Below, one piece after another: positions 42,925-52,971 of a stretch of DNA of 64,000 nucleotides. Below the pieces are notes generated by a model. That model saw only the letters and a list, made by a program, of their open reading frames with translations, searched no databases and was not told the origin of the DNA. The position numbers and the translations under genes were made by a program. This DNA comes from Stutzerimonas degradans (GTDB taxonomy: Bacteria > Pseudomonadota > Gammaproteobacteria > Pseudomonadales > Pseudomonadaceae). Position 1 is the first letter of the stretch, and each line of letters opens with the position of its first letter. The stretch lies in NCBI RefSeq assembly GCF_024448505.1, contig NZ_JAMOHV010000002.1, positions 369,828 to 433,827 on the forward strand. Direction: 5' to 3'.

Positions 42925-43618
42925 GCGGGGCCTCCTTCAGATTCATGAACAGTTCGCGGCTGACCAACGGTCGACCGCCCAGATGCGGTGCCAGCGCCTG
43001 GCGCATCAGTCGCTTGGCGGCCGCGAGCGCACCGGACACCTGCCAATCGGCCTCGGCCATCGCCAGCAACTCGGCTCCGCTGAACAACCCTGGCTGGAAC
43101 GACTCGACCGGTTCGAGCCCGGCGTCGGGCAGCAGCCGGTAGAGACGCTGCGGCTCGATCGGCCGGCCAGCGATATCGGTCTCGAGGGCGAAACCATAGC
43201 CCAGCTCGCCGAGCAGACGCCATTCGAACGCTCGCAGCAACGGTTCCAGCGGCCGGTGCGCCGCCAGCGCCGGCAGCGTGGCCACGTAATGCTGGAACAG
43301 GGCCGGATGGGCATCTTCGACTGGCAGCAAGCGGATCAGCAATTCGTTGAGGTACAGCCCGCCGAACAGCGCCTGGCCATCGAGCCAGTGCGCCGGCCCG
43401 GCCCCTTCGAGGCGAGCGATGGTCTTGAGGTCGGATTTGCCGCGCAGTTCCACCTCCAGCGAGACGAACGGGCGAATCAGGCTGCCGGCCTTGCCACGGG
43501 CCGCGCGCATGACCGCGCGCAGCCTTCCCTGGGGCGTGAGCAGATCGACCAGCGCGCTGCTTTCCTTGTAGGGACGGCTGTGCAGAACGAAGGCAGGTTG
43601 GGGAGAGGTGAAATCCAT
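42917..43618 (-). CDS. recO: DNA repair protein RecO
   Basis: 233-residue mediator that loads RecA on SSB-coated gaps (RecFOR pathway). The N-terminal OB fold ([36 protein letters not shown]) and a helical C-terminal domain are seen; the length is normal. It lies 70 bases after era on the same strand and overlaps pdxJ. Confidence 0.94.
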   Translation of the reverse strand: MDFTSPQPAFVLHSRPYKESSALVDLLTPQGRLRAVMRAARGKAGSLIRPFVSLEVELRGKSDLKTIARLEGAGPAHWLDGQALFGGLYLNELLIRLLPVEDAHPALFQHYVATLPALAAHRPLEPLLRAFEWRLLGELGYGFALETDIAGRPIEPQRLYRLLPDAGLEPVESFQPGLFSGAELLAMAEADWQVSGALAAAKRLMRQALAPHLGGRPLVSRELFMNLKEAPRG

Positions 43619-43688
43619 CGGTCGGTGACGCTCGAGTCGAGCCGGCAGCGGGCGCGCCTGCCGCTGGCGGAGGCTGGTCGCTACGGCG

Positions 43689-44600
43689 TCAGTTATAACC
43701 CAGCGAATGCAGCGCGCGCTCGTCGTCGGACCAGCCGCCTTTCACCTTGACCCACAGGTTGAGCATGACCTTGGAGTCGAACAGCACCTCCATGTCCTTG
43801 CGCGCTTCCTGGCCGATGCGTTTGATGCGCTCGCCCTTGTCGCCGATGATGATCTTCTTCTGTCCGTCGCGCTCCACCAGAATGAGCGCATGGATGTGCA
43901 GTACGGGACCTTCCTGCTTGAAGTCCTCGATCTCCACGGTGATCTGGTACGGCACCTCGGCGCCGAGCTGACGCATGATCTTCTCGCGCACCAGTTCAGC
44001 GGCAAGGAAGCGGCTGCTGCGATCGGTGATCTGATCTTCCGGGAAAAAGTGCTCGCTCTCCGGTAGACGCTCGGCTACGAGTTGCTCCAGCGTTTCAAGG
44101 TTCTGTCCGTGCTGTGCGGAAATCGGCACGATCTCGGCGTTCGGCAGCTGCTCGGCGAGCCAGCGCAGGTGCGGCAGCAGCTCGGCCTTGTCCTCGATAC
44201 GGTCGGTCTTGTTCACTGCGACGATCAGCGGCCCGGTGACGTACTGTACCCGCTCGAGCACAGCCTGATCCTCGTCGGTCCAGCGCGTGCGGTCGACAAC
44301 GAAGATGACCACGTCGACATCCTTCAGCGCCGAGGCGGCAGTACGGTTCATGTAGCGATTGAGCGCCGTCTCACCGTTCTTGTGCAGACCGGGGGTATCA
44401 ACGTAGACCGCCTGCACGGCACCCTCCGTCTTGATCCCGAGCATGTTGTGGCGGGTGGTCTGCGGCTTGCGCGAAGTGATCGCCAATTTCTGCCCGAGGA
44501 TGTGGTTCAGCAGCGTCGACTTGCCGACGTTCGGCCGCCCGACAATGGCTACATAACCACAACGACTGACATCTTCCGATTGCAGCTGCTGGTCAGTCAT
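43689..44600 (-). CDS. era: GTPase Era
   Basis: 303-residue GTPase for 16S rRNA maturation and 30S assembly. G1 GRPNVGKS is at residues 21-28, G3 DTPG in [11 protein letters not shown]4 NKTD at about 130, and a C-terminal KH domain ([22 protein letters not shown]) binds the 3' end of 16S rRNA. Its start overlaps the rnc stop by eight bases, the usual rnc-era coupling. Confidence 0.97.
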   Translation of the reverse strand: MTDQQLQSEDVSRCGYVAIVGRPNVGKSTLLNHILGQKLAITSRKPQTTRHNMLGIKTEGAVQAVYVDTPGLHKNGETALNRYMNRTAASALKDVDVVIFVVDRTRWTDEDQAVLERVQYVTGPLIVAVNKTDRIEDKAELLPHLRWLAEQLPNAEIVPISAQHGQNLETLEQLVAERLPESEHFFPEDQITDRSSRFLAAELVREKIMRQLGAEVPYQITVEIEDFKQEGPVLHIHALILVERDGQKKIIIGDKGERIKRIGQEARKDMEVLFDSKVMLNLWVKVKGGWSDDERALHSLGYN

Positions 44601-45282
44601 TTCCGTTCTCCACGCCGAGGGCGATCAGTGCGGCTGCCGCGGCAACCTGTTCAGCGATGCGGCGACTGGCGCCCTGTCCGCGCGTCTTGTCCACCAGCAG
44701 CGCCACCTGGCATTCCACGTAAAACGTTCGGCAGTGCGGCTCTCCCTGGATATCCACCACCTCGTAGCGCGGCAGCTCGCAGGCGCGGGATTGCAGGAAC
44801 TCCTGCAGTCGCGTTTTCGGATCCTTGTTGGTATCGACCAAGGTTAGACCCTGCAACTCGTTGGCCAGCCAGGCGAGAACGCGCTCGCGCGCGGCCTCCA
44901 TGCCGGCATCCAGGTAGATGGCACCGATCAGTGCTTCGAGCGTATCGGCAAGAATGGATTCACGGCGAAAACCACCGCTCTTGAGCTCGCCAGAGCCCAG
45001 CCTGAGGTGGTCGCCGAGCTCGAAACCACGCGCCAGCACCGCCAGGGTCTCGCCTTTCACCAGTCGCGCCCGCAGGCGCGATAGCTGGCCTTCCCGCGCC
45101 TGGGTGAAGTGATGAAACAGCGCTTCGCCAGCGATGAAGTTGAGGATCGCATCACCAAGAAACTCCAGGCGCTCGTTATTGCGCCCGGCGTAGCTGCGAT
45201 GGGTCAGCGCCAGGAGCATCAGCTCCTGATCCTTGAATTGGTAGCCGAGCTTGCGCTCGAGGCGGGCTAGCGAAGTGCTCAC
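44593..45282 (-). CDS. rnc: Ribonuclease III
   Basis: 229-residue double-stranded-RNA endonuclease. The catalytic signature [10 protein letters not shown] is at residues 37-46, a second acidic site lies in [13 protein letters not shown], and the C-terminal dsRNA-binding domain is at about 155-225 ([21 protein letters not shown]). It processes rRNA and regulates mRNAs. The start overlaps the DUF4845 stop by four bases. Confidence 0.97.
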   Translation of the reverse strand: MSTSLARLERKLGYQFKDQELMLLALTHRSYAGRNNERLEFLGDAILNFIAGEALFHHFTQAREGQLSRLRARLVKGETLAVLARGFELGDHLRLGSGELKSGGFRRESILADTLEALIGAIYLDAGMEAARERVLAWLANELQGLTLVDTNKDPKTRLQEFLQSRACELPRYEVVDIQGEPHCRTFYVECQVALLVDKTRGQGASRRIAEQVAAAAALIALGVENGND

Positions 45283-45656
45283 GGCATCCTTAGGCGATAG
45301 TGTTTGTCGAAGTTGGCCACCAGATCGAGATTGCGGATCAGCGGCTCGCGTTTTTCGTACTTCAGGTGCGCTCGGAATTCGTTTTCCTGGATCTCGACCT
45401 TGAGCACTTCTTTCAGATTGACGTCCTGAATACCGTTGACCTGCATGCCCTTGCTGACATGAGTATAGAACTCGCCCACGCTGCGGACTTCCGCTGCCGT
45501 ATCGGTTTCCACGGACTGGATGATCTTGTCCATGGACATGTAGTCAAAGTAGTGAGGAAGCATCTTGAATGCCGTGCTGGCCAGAAATGCTACCAGCGCC
45601 AGCACCATGATCCAGCTGAGCATGGACAGCCCTTTTTGCGAATGCGCAAAGCTCAT
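45279..45656 (-). CDS. DUF4845 single-span membrane protein
   Basis: 125 residues: a short N-terminus ([10 protein letters not shown]), one membrane helix ([22 protein letters not shown]) and a periplasmic domain ([35 protein letters not shown]). A conserved pseudomonad gene between lepB and rnc of unassigned role. The ATG at 45656 has GAGGT upstream and puts the helix near the N-terminus; the frame to 45743 is not supported. Confidence 0.88.
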   Translation of the reverse strand: MSFAHSQKGLSMLSWIMVLALVAFLASTAFKMLPHYFDYMSMDKIIQSVETDTAAEVRSVGEFYTHVSKGMQVNGIQDVNLKEVLKVEIQENEFRAHLKYEKREPLIRNLDLVANFDKHYRLRMP

Positions 45657-45746
45657 GTCGACCTCTATGTCGTTGCGATACCCACCGATCGGGGCAGCGC
45701 CACTATAAACAGCCATGCTGCTGGCGCGGAGGCCATAATTCACAGC

Positions 45747-46601
45747 TTAGTGAATCAGCCCCACGCGGGAGAAATGCGGCAGGTTGCTGAACTTTGGATC
45801 CGGCCAGCTCATCCACACCGCGAATGCCTTACCGACGATATTGCGATCCGGCACCATTCCGGCCAATGTCGTGGGGATCGCATCATCCTGCCAATAGCGA
45901 CTGTCATTCGAATTATCGCGATTGTCGCCCATCATGAAGTAATGGCCTTGCGGGACCGTCCATTGGCGGCTGGGCTCCATCCGATATCGCCCCATTTCCT
46001 TACGGATCAGATGCTCTACCTCGCCCAGTTTCTCGCGATACAGGCGCGCACTGCCCAGACTGCCCGGCTCGTCGCCAATCAATGTCTCGGCCACGAGCTG
46101 ATCGTTGACGTACAGCCGACGTTCACTGCTGTAGCGAATCACGTCGCCCGGCAAGCCGACCACCCGCTTGATGTAGTTGACGTTCGGATCGCTCGGATAG
46201 CGGAACACCATGACGTCGCCACGCTGCGGGTCGCTTACCTCGACGATCTTGGTATCAACCACCGGAAGGCGAATGCCATAGGCAAACTTGTTGACCAGAA
46301 TGAAATCGCCCACTTCCAGCGTCGGCTTCATCGATCCCGAGGGAATCTGAAACGGCTCGACCAGAAACGAGCGCAGCACCAACACGATCGCCAGCACGGG
46401 GAAAAACGATTTGCCGTACTCGATCAGTACCGGCTCGCGGCTGAGCGCTTCGAGCGTAGCCGAATCGATCGCACCATTGCGCCCCTCATAACTGGCGATG
46501 GCGGCGCGACGCCTGGGCGCGAAGAACAGCAGGTCGCTCAGCGACAGCAGCCCACAGACAATGACCGCAAGGACCAGCACCAGCGGGAAATTGATCGACA
46601 T
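45747..46601 (-). CDS. lepB: Signal peptidase I
   Basis: 284-residue inner-membrane protease that removes Sec/Tat signal peptides. Two N-terminal membrane helices, the nucleophile Ser90 in IPSGSMKPTL, the general base Lys145 in NYIKRVVGLPGD, and box E GHYFMMGDNRDNSNDSR are present. It starts one base after lepA ends, so the pair is cotranscribed. Confidence 0.97.
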   Translation of the reverse strand: MSINFPLVLVLAVIVCGLLSLSDLLFFAPRRRAAIASYEGRNGAIDSATLEALSREPVLIEYGKSFFPVLAIVLVLRSFLVEPFQIPSGSMKPTLEVGDFILVNKFAYGIRLPVVDTKIVEVSDPQRGDVMVFRYPSDPNVNYIKRVVGLPGDVIRYSSERRLYVNDQLVAETLIGDEPGSLGSARLYREKLGEVEHLIRKEMGRYRMEPSRQWTVPQGHYFMMGDNRDNSNDSRYWQDDAIPTTLAGMVPDRNIVGKAFAVWMSWPDPKFSNLPHFSRVGLIH

Positions 46602-46602
46602 A

Positions 46603-48402
46603 TCAGCTATCTACCTTCAGTACCGCGAGGAACGCCTCTTGTGGAATCTCCACGCTGCCGACCTGCTTCATACGCTTCTTGCCCGCCTTCTGCTTCTCCA
46701 GCAGCTTGCGCTTGCGGCTGACGTCACCGCCATAGCACTTGGCGAGGACGTTCTTCCGAAGCGCCTTGACCGTCGAGCGCGCGATCACCTGCCCGCCGAT
46801 GGCCGCCTGAATCGCCACGTCGAACATCTGCCGTGGGATCAGTTCCTTCATCTTCTCCACCAGCTGGCGCCCCTTGTACGCCGCGTTGTCGCGGTGGACG
46901 ATCAGCGCCAGCGCATCGACTCGCTCGCCGTTGATGAGTACGTCCAGACGCACCAGATTGGCCGGCTGGAAGCGGTCGAAACCGTAATCCAGCGAGGCAT
47001 AGCCGCGGCTGGCCGACTTCAGGCGGTCGAAGAAATCCATCACCACCTCGTTCATCGGCAGGTCATAGCTGACCTGCACCTGGCTGCCGAGGAAATGCAT
47101 GTCGCGCTGCACGCCGCGCTTCTCGATGCACAGGGTGATCACACTGCCCAGGTGATCCTGCGGCACGAGGATGTTGGCGCGGCAGATCGGCTCGCGCATC
47201 TCGGCAATCGAGGCCAGATCAGGCAGCTTGGAAGGGTTGTCGACGTAGACGGTGTCGCCGTTCTTCAGCACCACCTCGAACACTACCGTCGGTGCGGTGG
47301 TGATCAGATCCAGGTCGTACTCGCGCTCCAGGCGCTCCTGAATGATCTCCATATGCAGCATGCCAAGGAAACCAATACGGAAGCCGAAACCCAGCGCGTC
47401 GGAGCTTTCCGGCTCGTACTGCAGCGCGGCGTCGTTGAGCGTCAGTTTCTCCAAGGCGTCGCGAAAGTCTTCGAAATCATCCGAGCTGACGGGGAACAGG
47501 CCGGCATAGACCTGTGGCTTGACCCGCTTGAAACCCGGCAGCACCTCGACATCCGGGGTCGTGGACAGGGTCAGGGTGTCGCCCACCGGGGCGCCCTGGA
47601 TGTCCTTGATGCCGGCGATGATGAAGCCCACCTCGCCAGCCTTGAGATCGGCGGTAGCAGTGTGCTTCGGAGTAAAGACGCCAACACTGTCGACCTGATG
47701 GATCTTGCCGGTCGACTTGACGAGGATCTTGTCGCCTTTCTTCACTCGCCCGTGGCGCACGCGGACCAGGGACACTACGCCGAGATAGTTGTCGAACCAG
47801 GAGTCGATGATCAGTGCCTGCAATGGCGCCTCGATATCTCCCTCGGGCGGCGGGATGATCTGCACAAGGCGCTCCAGCACATCCTCCACCCCCATGCCGC
47901 TCTTGGCGCTGCAGGCCACGGCGTCGGTGGCGTCAATACCAATGACGTGTTCGATCTCTTCCTTGACCCGCTCCGGCTCGGCCTGGGGCAAGTCCATCTT
48001 GTTCAGCACCGGCATGACCTCGAGGCCTTGCTCGATGGCTGTGTAGCAGTTGGCCACCGACTGCGCCTCGACGCCCTGACCAGCGTCCACCACGAGCAGC
48101 GCGCCCTCACAGGCCGCCAGCGAGCGGCTGACTTCATAGGTGAAGTCGACGTGACCAGGGGTGTCGATGAAGTTCAGCTGGTAGGTTTTGCCGTCCTGCG
48201 CTTTGTAGTGCAGGGTCACGCTGTGCGCCTTGATCGTGATGCCGCGCTCGCGCTCGAGATCCATGGAATCGAGGACCTGAGCCTCCATCTCGCGTTCGGA
48301 CAGGCCGCCGCAGATCTGAATGAACCGATCGGCCAGGGTCGACTTGCCATGGTCGATGTGGGCGATGATGGAGAAGTTGCGGATATGACTCAGGTCACTC
48401 AC
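46603..48402 (-). CDS. lepA: Elongation factor 4
   Basis: 599-residue translational GTPase LepA. G1 AHIDHGKST near residues 15-23, DTPGHVDF (G3), NKMDLP (G4), and the LepA-specific C-terminal domain ([39 protein letters not shown]). Lead gene of the lepA-lepB-DUF4845-rnc-era-recO-pdxJ run. It is separated from mucD by a terminator. Confidence 0.97.
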   Translation of the reverse strand: MSDLSHIRNFSIIAHIDHGKSTLADRFIQICGGLSEREMEAQVLDSMDLERERGITIKAHSVTLHYKAQDGKTYQLNFIDTPGHVDFTYEVSRSLAACEGALLVVDAGQGVEAQSVANCYTAIEQGLEVMPVLNKMDLPQAEPERVKEEIEHVIGIDATDAVACSAKSGMGVEDVLERLVQIIPPPEGDIEAPLQALIIDSWFDNYLGVVSLVRVRHGRVKKGDKILVKSTGKIHQVDSVGVFTPKHTATADLKAGEVGFIIAGIKDIQGAPVGDTLTLSTTPDVEVLPGFKRVKPQVYAGLFPVSSDDFEDFRDALEKLTLNDAALQYEPESSDALGFGFRIGFLGMLHMEIIQERLEREYDLDLITTAPTVVFEVVLKNGDTVYVDNPSKLPDLASIAEMREPICRANILVPQDHLGSVITLCIEKRGVQRDMHFLGSQVQVSYDLPMNEVVMDFFDRLKSASRGYASLDYGFDRFQPANLVRLDVLINGERVDALALIVHRDNAAYKGRQLVEKMKELIPRQMFDVAIQAAIGGQVIARSTVKALRKNVLAKCYGGDVSRKRKLLEKQKAGKKRMKQVGSVEIPQEAFLAVLKVDS

Positions 48403-48530
48403 AGCTGAACACTCGAAAAATGCCGCAGGCCGATTGCCCGCCGAAAATAGCCGCGAAGTTTAACTGATCAGCCCCGCGAGCGCCACGCGCCCAACCGGGT
48501 CGACACTCACTTGCATAACGCGGACACAAG

Positions 48531-48558
48531 AAAAAGGGCGGCCATCGCCGCCCTTTTC
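48531..48558 (-). terminator. Terminator of the algU-mucABCD operon
   Basis: Stem AAAAGGGCGGC / GCCGCCCTTTT with a four-base loop; the minus strand continues TTTTTCTT. It lies 20 bases after the mucD stop and insulates lepA. Confidence 0.85.
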
Positions 48559-48577
48559 CTTCAACATGACGCCCGCG

Positions 48578-49987
48578 TCATTCCGCCAATTTGAAGGTGA
48601 TGAAGCTCGCGCGTCCCTGACGCAACACCCGCATCGATACCGAACGATTCTTAGGCAATTGGGCGGCCACCCGACCGAAAGTCTTGGCTGAATCGATGGC
48701 CTGGTTGTTCAGATGCGTGATCACATCACCCGGACGCAGACCGATCATCGCAGCCGGACCATTTAGAATTTCGGTGATAACCACCCCGCCCTGCAGATCC
48801 AAGCTGGCGCGCTGCTCCGCAGTCAACTCGGAAACCTTGACCCCCAGGCGGTTGTCGCTCTGCTCCGGCCCGGCGCCCGCCGCGGCGATTTCGTCGCCCT
48901 CTTCCGGCAGCGCACCGATCTGGACATTGACCTCGCGCCGCTCACCTTCGCGCACGACTTCCATTCGAGCGGTACTTCCCGGCTTGAGCGCACCGACGAG
49001 GTGCGGCAGATCGGCCGACATGATGATGGGCTTGCCATTCATGCTCAGAATCACGTCACCCACGCGCAACCCACCGCGGGCAGCCGGGCCACCATCCATG
49101 ACCTGGGCTACCAGCGCCCCGGCCGGACGTTCGAGGCCGAACGACTCCGCCAGATCCTTGTTCACCTCCTGAATGACCACGCCCAGCCATCCGCGACTGA
49201 CCTTGCCCTCTGTACGCAGCTGATTGGCGACGTCCATTGCCACGTCGATCGGGATGGCGAAGGACAAGCCCATGAAGCCGCCGGATCGGGTGAATATCTG
49301 CGAATTTATTCCGACGACTTCACCTGCGAGATTGAACAGCGGACCACCGGAGTTGCCTGGATTGATCGCAACATCAGTCTGAATGAACGGCACATAGCTC
49401 TCATTGGGCAGACTGCGACCGGTTGCACTGACAATACCTGCGGTCACGGTGTGATCGAAGCCGAACGGCGAGCCAATCGCCAAAACCCATTCGCCAACCT
49501 TGAGCGCACTGGAATCACCAAGCTTGACGGTCGGCAGCCCCTTGCCCTCGACCTTCAACACGGCAACATCGGTCCGCGGATCGGCACCGACCAGCTTGGC
49601 TTCCAACTCACTGCGATCGGGCAGACGGACAATGATTTCGTCGGCATCTGCAACGACATGATTGTTGGTCAGAACATAGCCATCAGCGGAAATGATGAAG
49701 CCCGAACCCAGTGATTGGGCCTCGCGCTGCTGGCCGCGACCGTCGGGTAACTGAGGGATACTGCGCTCGAAGAACTCCCGAAAGATCGGGGGCAAGCCCT
49801 CCAGATCTGGAATCTGCGCTGACGCGCCACGTGTCGGGAGTTTCTGCTTGGTGCTGATATTGACGACTGCCGGGGATGCGCTCTCTACCAGCGGCGTGAA
49901 ATCCGGCAGCGCCGCTTGCGCAATAACCGCCTGCCCCAGCAACGCCAGCCCCGCCAAAAAGGCGAAGCAGCTGTTTCGATTGAACAT
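48578..49987 (-). CDS. mucD: Periplasmic serine protease MucD (DegP-like)
   Basis: 469 residues. A signal peptide (LAGLALLGQAVIAQA), a trypsin-like domain with His in NNHVVADAD, Asp in DPRTDVAVLKV and Ser in NPGNSGGPL, then two PDZ domains (SRGWLGVVIQEVNKDLAESFG; NRLGVKVSELTAEQR). MucD restrains AlgU activation by degrading misfolded envelope proteins. It is last in the algU operon, 34 bases after mucC. Confidence 0.96.
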   Translation of the reverse strand: MFNRNSCFAFLAGLALLGQAVIAQAALPDFTPLVESASPAVVNISTKQKLPTRGASAQIPDLEGLPPIFREFFERSIPQLPDGRGQQREAQSLGSGFIISADGYVLTNNHVVADADEIIVRLPDRSELEAKLVGADPRTDVAVLKVEGKGLPTVKLGDSSALKVGEWVLAIGSPFGFDHTVTAGIVSATGRSLPNESYVPFIQTDVAINPGNSGGPLFNLAGEVVGINSQIFTRSGGFMGLSFAIPIDVAMDVANQLRTEGKVSRGWLGVVIQEVNKDLAESFGLERPAGALVAQVMDGGPAARGGLRVGDVILSMNGKPIIMSADLPHLVGALKPGSTARMEVVREGERREVNVQIGALPEEGDEIAAAGAGPEQSDNRLGVKVSELTAEQRASLDLQGGVVITEILNGPAAMIGLRPGDVITHLNNQAIDSAKTFGRVAAQLPKNRSVSMRVLRQGRASFITFKLAE

Positions 49988-50021
49988 GAACTAGCCCCCA
50001 CTGACGAACGAACGGAAAAAC

Positions 50022-50477
50022 TCACTGCATGCCAGACGAACCGGCGAGCATGGCCCGCAGTACCACGGGTTGCAGGCTCGGGTCGTTCGCCGCGCGCTGA
50101 CTGCGCAGGCGCACGATACCCCAGGCGATAACGAATCCACCCAACCCTGCCGCGATGATCCAAGGCTCGCTAGCCGACCACTGCGCCACCACTGAGGCGG
50201 CAACCAGCAACATGAGCAGGGGAAAAAGATAGACAAGGAGCGCCCCACGCAGCAATACGCGCTCCTCAATACCCAGCACGACGGCGTCACCGACCTGCAG
50301 CTGCAGCGTCGATACCGCGCGGATCAACCCGCTTCGCTCGCGCACGTCCAGGCGTTCCATCAGTCCCTGCCCGCAGCCGTTTTTTGCAACGCATCCTGAA
50401 CAAGTGCTGCGACGCTGCGTCTGGACCCAGACAGCCCCGGACTCCACAGCGACAACGCGCCCCTGTTCTTCGATCAT
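50022..50477 (-). CDS. mucC: RseC/MucC family membrane protein
   Basis: 151 residues. A cysteine-rich N-terminal cytoplasmic region (STCSGCVAKNGCGQG) precedes two membrane helices (RGALLVYLFPLLMLLVAASVV; WIIAAGLGGFVIAWGIV). In P. aeruginosa MucC modulates AlgU activity modestly; RseC homologues are linked to SoxR reduction. Its start overlaps the mucB stop by four bases. Confidence 0.93.
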   Translation of the reverse strand: MIEEQGRVVAVESGAVWVQTQRRSTCSGCVAKNGCGQGLMERLDVRERSGLIRAVSTLQLQVGDAVVLGIEERVLLRGALLVYLFPLLMLLVAASVVAQWSASEPWIIAAGLGGFVIAWGIVRLRSQRAANDPSLQPVVLRAMLAGSSGMQ

Positions 50478-51406
50478 TGCGAGGCCGCGCGCATCGAAAG
50501 TGCCACGCGCTCAGCAGTTCCGAGCGGAATCTCACCCACGACAGTGACCATCACATCGCCTTCTGGCGTGCTTATGCGCTTTGCAACTGACGCAGTCGGG
50601 CCCATCTGACTGCGAGCGTCGCTGACCGTCGCGTCGCCCAGTGGCTCGAGAAACACCGAAAAGCTCGTCAGCCCGTCACCGTAGGAAAGCCAGGACACCG
50701 ATTCGCTGGAAACTGGACTCGGCCGCACATCCGCACCCTGCAGCACAAAACCAGGCGGTAACCAGTCGGAACGCCAAGCCGTATCGACCTTGCGCGGGGC
50801 ATCTTTGAGCGAGACGCTTTCACAGGCCGCCCCCTGACGCACTGACTGCGCATCGGCCGCGTCGGGTTCGAAACGGGTAAATTGAAACCGCTCAAGCAGC
50901 TGGCCCTTGTCGCTCAGCATGAGCGACTTGAGCGGCAGAGCCGTTTCGCGGTCGAGATGAAGCTCGAAGCTGTAACGATGCTGGTCTTTAGCCAGCACCC
51001 CCAGCGCAACCGCAGGACGGCCGGCGACCCGGGATTCGCCCATCAGACGAAACTCGTACCACTCCGAGAGCGCCTTTACATCAAGGTGTCGTTCATCCCA
51101 AGTGCCCTGGCGGTCAACCTGGGTCGTCAACCCGTCAGTGGCGCATTGCACCTGACCGTCACGCCGTACAACCTCTATCGCCGGCCCGTCGAGCTGGAGC
51201 ATGCGTTCCTGCAGATGCCCTTCTTCGACCCGTCGCCAGATCGCATGGCTGGAAAAACTGCCATTGCGCTCGTAGACGAACGTGCCCGCATAGTTCTGAG
51301 TCCGTTCCGCCTGGGCAAGCTTGCTCATCCACGTTCCGGCATCAACAGCGAAGGCCGGCATCGATAGCCAGCCTCCGAACATCACACACAGCGGTAAGAC
51401 GCGCAT
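50474..51406 (-). CDS. mucB: Periplasmic sigma-factor regulator MucB (RseB-like)
   Basis: 310-residue periplasmic protein with a signal peptide (VLPLCVMFGGWLSMPAFA), an N-terminal lipid-binding LolA-like domain (YAGTFVYERNGSFSSHAIWRR) and a C-terminal domain that binds MucA (LPPGFVLQGADVRP; SVFLEPLGD). It protects MucA from proteolysis until lipid stress signals arrive. It lies eight bases after mucA. Confidence 0.95.
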   Translation of the reverse strand: MRVLPLCVMFGGWLSMPAFAVDAGTWMSKLAQAERTQNYAGTFVYERNGSFSSHAIWRRVEEGHLQERMLQLDGPAIEVVRRDGQVQCATDGLTTQVDRQGTWDERHLDVKALSEWYEFRLMGESRVAGRPAVALGVLAKDQHRYSFELHLDRETALPLKSLMLSDKGQLLERFQFTRFEPDAADAQSVRQGAACESVSLKDAPRKVDTAWRSDWLPPGFVLQGADVRPSPVSSESVSWLSYGDGLTSFSVFLEPLGDATVSDARSQMGPTASVAKRISTPEGDVMVTVVGEIPLGTAERVALSMRAASQ

Positions 51407-51414
51407 GCTTCTCC

Positions 51415-52008
51415 CTAACGTTCTTCCATACTCGCGGCGCGCGCATACGGCAGTGCACCCTCGGCACCACTACCAAATGCCGCCTGCTGTGCGTGTTGAC
51501 GCACATAGGACGGCAGCCGCTCTTCGTGCCAGCGCTCCACCGGAGCCGTCTGAGCTGCCGCCTGCGCCGGCGCCTCAACCTGTCCTTCGCTGTAGCCAGC
51601 CAGAACCGCCGGTCCCTGCCCAACCTGCGGGACGGCAAGGGCGGGCTGAGCGGCCTGCTGCGCCATCTGCGGACCGTCAACTTCGCTCTGATTGTACAGA
51701 CGAACACCCGCCAGAACGGCCACGGTAACCGAAGCCGCTACTGCCAGACGTCCAAGACCACGCCAAGGCGAGCCTTGCGGCTTGACCGGCACGGCCTCGT
51801 CGGCCAGCGCTGCGGACACGGCGGCTGCAATATCCAGACGCGGCTCGAGCAACTCCTTGTGCATGGCAGCACGGGCAATCTGGTAGCGCGACCAGGTCGA
51901 CCGCATCTCACCGTCATCACCTGCGGCGAGTACACGACGTAATTCCAACTCGTCCGCTTCGTTATCCATCACCGCGGACAGCGATTCATGCAGGGCTTCA
52001 CGACTCAT
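51415..52008 (-). CDS. mucA: Anti-sigma factor MucA
   Basis: 197 residues, near the 194 of P. aeruginosa MucA. An N-terminal AlgU-binding domain (REALHESLSAVMDNEADELELRRVLAA), one membrane helix at about 85-103 (GRLAVAASVTVAVLAGVRLY) and a Gln/Ala-rich periplasmic tail for AlgW and MucB. The ATG at 52008 is used because AGAGGA precedes it. The frame is intact, so a non-mucoid state is expected. It starts 31 bases after algU. Confidence 0.95.
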   Translation of the reverse strand: MSREALHESLSAVMDNEADELELRRVLAAGDDGEMRSTWSRYQIARAAMHKELLEPRLDIAAAVSAALADEAVPVKPQGSPWRGLGRLAVAASVTVAVLAGVRLYNQSEVDGPQMAQQAAQPALAVPQVGQGPAVLAGYSEGQVEAPAQAAAQTAPVERWHEERLPSYVRQHAQQAAFGSGAEGALPYARAASMEER

Positions 52009-52039
52009 GGCGGTTCCTCTCTTGGCTGTCGCCGCTGTC

Positions 52040-52621
52040 TCAGGACTCATGCAACAAGGGTTGCAACGCTTTATCTATGGCTTCGCGCGCTCGGAATATC
52101 CGAGAGCGCACCGTTCCTACGGGACACTGCATCACGCTCGCAATGTCCTCGTAACTAAGACCATCAAATTCACGCAACGTTAGAGCGGTACGCAAATCTT
52201 CGGGAAGCAACTGAATGGTCCGATGTACCGTATCTTCGATTTCGTCCCGAAGCAGCGAGCGCTCGGGAGACTCGATATCCTTCAGGGCGTGATCGCCCTC
52301 GTAAAACTCGGCATCTTCGGAACTCACATCGCTGTCCGGAGGACGCCTGCCACGCGCCACCAGATGGTTCTTCGCCGTGTTGATGGCGATGCGGTACAGC
52401 CACGTATAAAACGCACTGTCGCCGCGAAAATTTGCGAGTGCGCGATAGGCTTTGATGAAAGCCTCTTGCGCCACATCCTGGGCCTCATGAGAGTCATGTA
52501 CAAAACGCACGATCAGACCAAGAATCTTGTGCTGGTATTTCAGCACAAGGAGATCGAACGCTCGCTTGTCGCCCCGCTGCACTCGCTCAACCAGCTGCTG
52601 GTCCTGCTCCTGGGTCAGCAT
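52040..52621 (-). CDS. algU: Extracytoplasmic-function sigma factor AlgU (sigma-22)
   Basis: 193-residue RpoE-type sigma factor that drives envelope-stress and exopolysaccharide genes. Region 2 (FDLLVLKYQHKILGLIVRFVHDSHEAQDVAQEAFIKAYRAL and FYTWLYRIAINTAKNHL) and region 4 (LRTALTLREFDGLSYEDIASVMQCPVGTVRSRIFRARE) are complete. GGAGG precedes the ATG. An AlgU-type promoter lies upstream, so it autoregulates. It is divergent from nadB, as in P. aeruginosa. Confidence 0.97.
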   Translation of the reverse strand: MLTQEQDQQLVERVQRGDKRAFDLLVLKYQHKILGLIVRFVHDSHEAQDVAQEAFIKAYRALANFRGDSAFYTWLYRIAINTAKNHLVARGRRPPDSDVSSEDAEFYEGDHALKDIESPERSLLRDEIEDTVHRTIQLLPEDLRTALTLREFDGLSYEDIASVMQCPVGTVRSRIFRAREAIDKALQPLLHES

Positions 52622-52971
52622 GTAAACGCCTCCGTTCTGCCGAAGGGGTACCGCTCACACCAGCAAACCGACCTGCCAGAATAGACACGGGCTCTACGCA
52701 AAAGTTCTCCCCCTACTAGCAAGCTATCCTGCAATACCTGACAGCGATTGCACCCTGGTGTCGCAATCGAAATTCGCGGTCTATGCCGCCCTGGTGTCCC
52801 TGGCAAACCGGACTGTCGTGCACCAAGAGCCCGGTCTGCATCCACAACTATTTATTGAGCGAATCCGGACCGAAAAAGTTCCATTGGCTCAGCAACATAT
52901 AATTCCGGCCACTGTCTCGTCGCAGGCCTCGCTCTATATACTACGAAACGATTTCTCCGCGGAACTCGCTC
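52622..52971. promoter_or_regulatory. Divergent algU-nadB promoter region
   Basis: A 350-base gap. The algU side holds the AlgU-type promoter at 52681-52707. On the nadB side only an AT-richer stretch (about 52840-52945) is apparent, and no gene or operator is recognised. Confidence 0.6.
52681..52707 (-). promoter_or_regulatory. AlgU (sigma-22)-type promoter of algU
   Basis: On the minus strand GAACTT (52707-52702) and TCTAT (52685-52681) are separated by 16 bases. The -35 GAACTT and spacing are those of AlgU/RpoE promoters. The promoter lies 60 bases before the algU ATG, which implies positive autoregulation. Confidence 0.8.

Noticed and set aside
46498..48408. Long plus-strand open frame opposite lepA
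   Set aside because: Antisense to an intact, highly conserved lepA gene; composition is that of a shadow frame.
51415..52008. Possible mucA truncation (mucoid-type mutation)
   Set aside because: The frame is intact and of normal length, with the AlgU-binding region, membrane helix and periplasmic tail all present.
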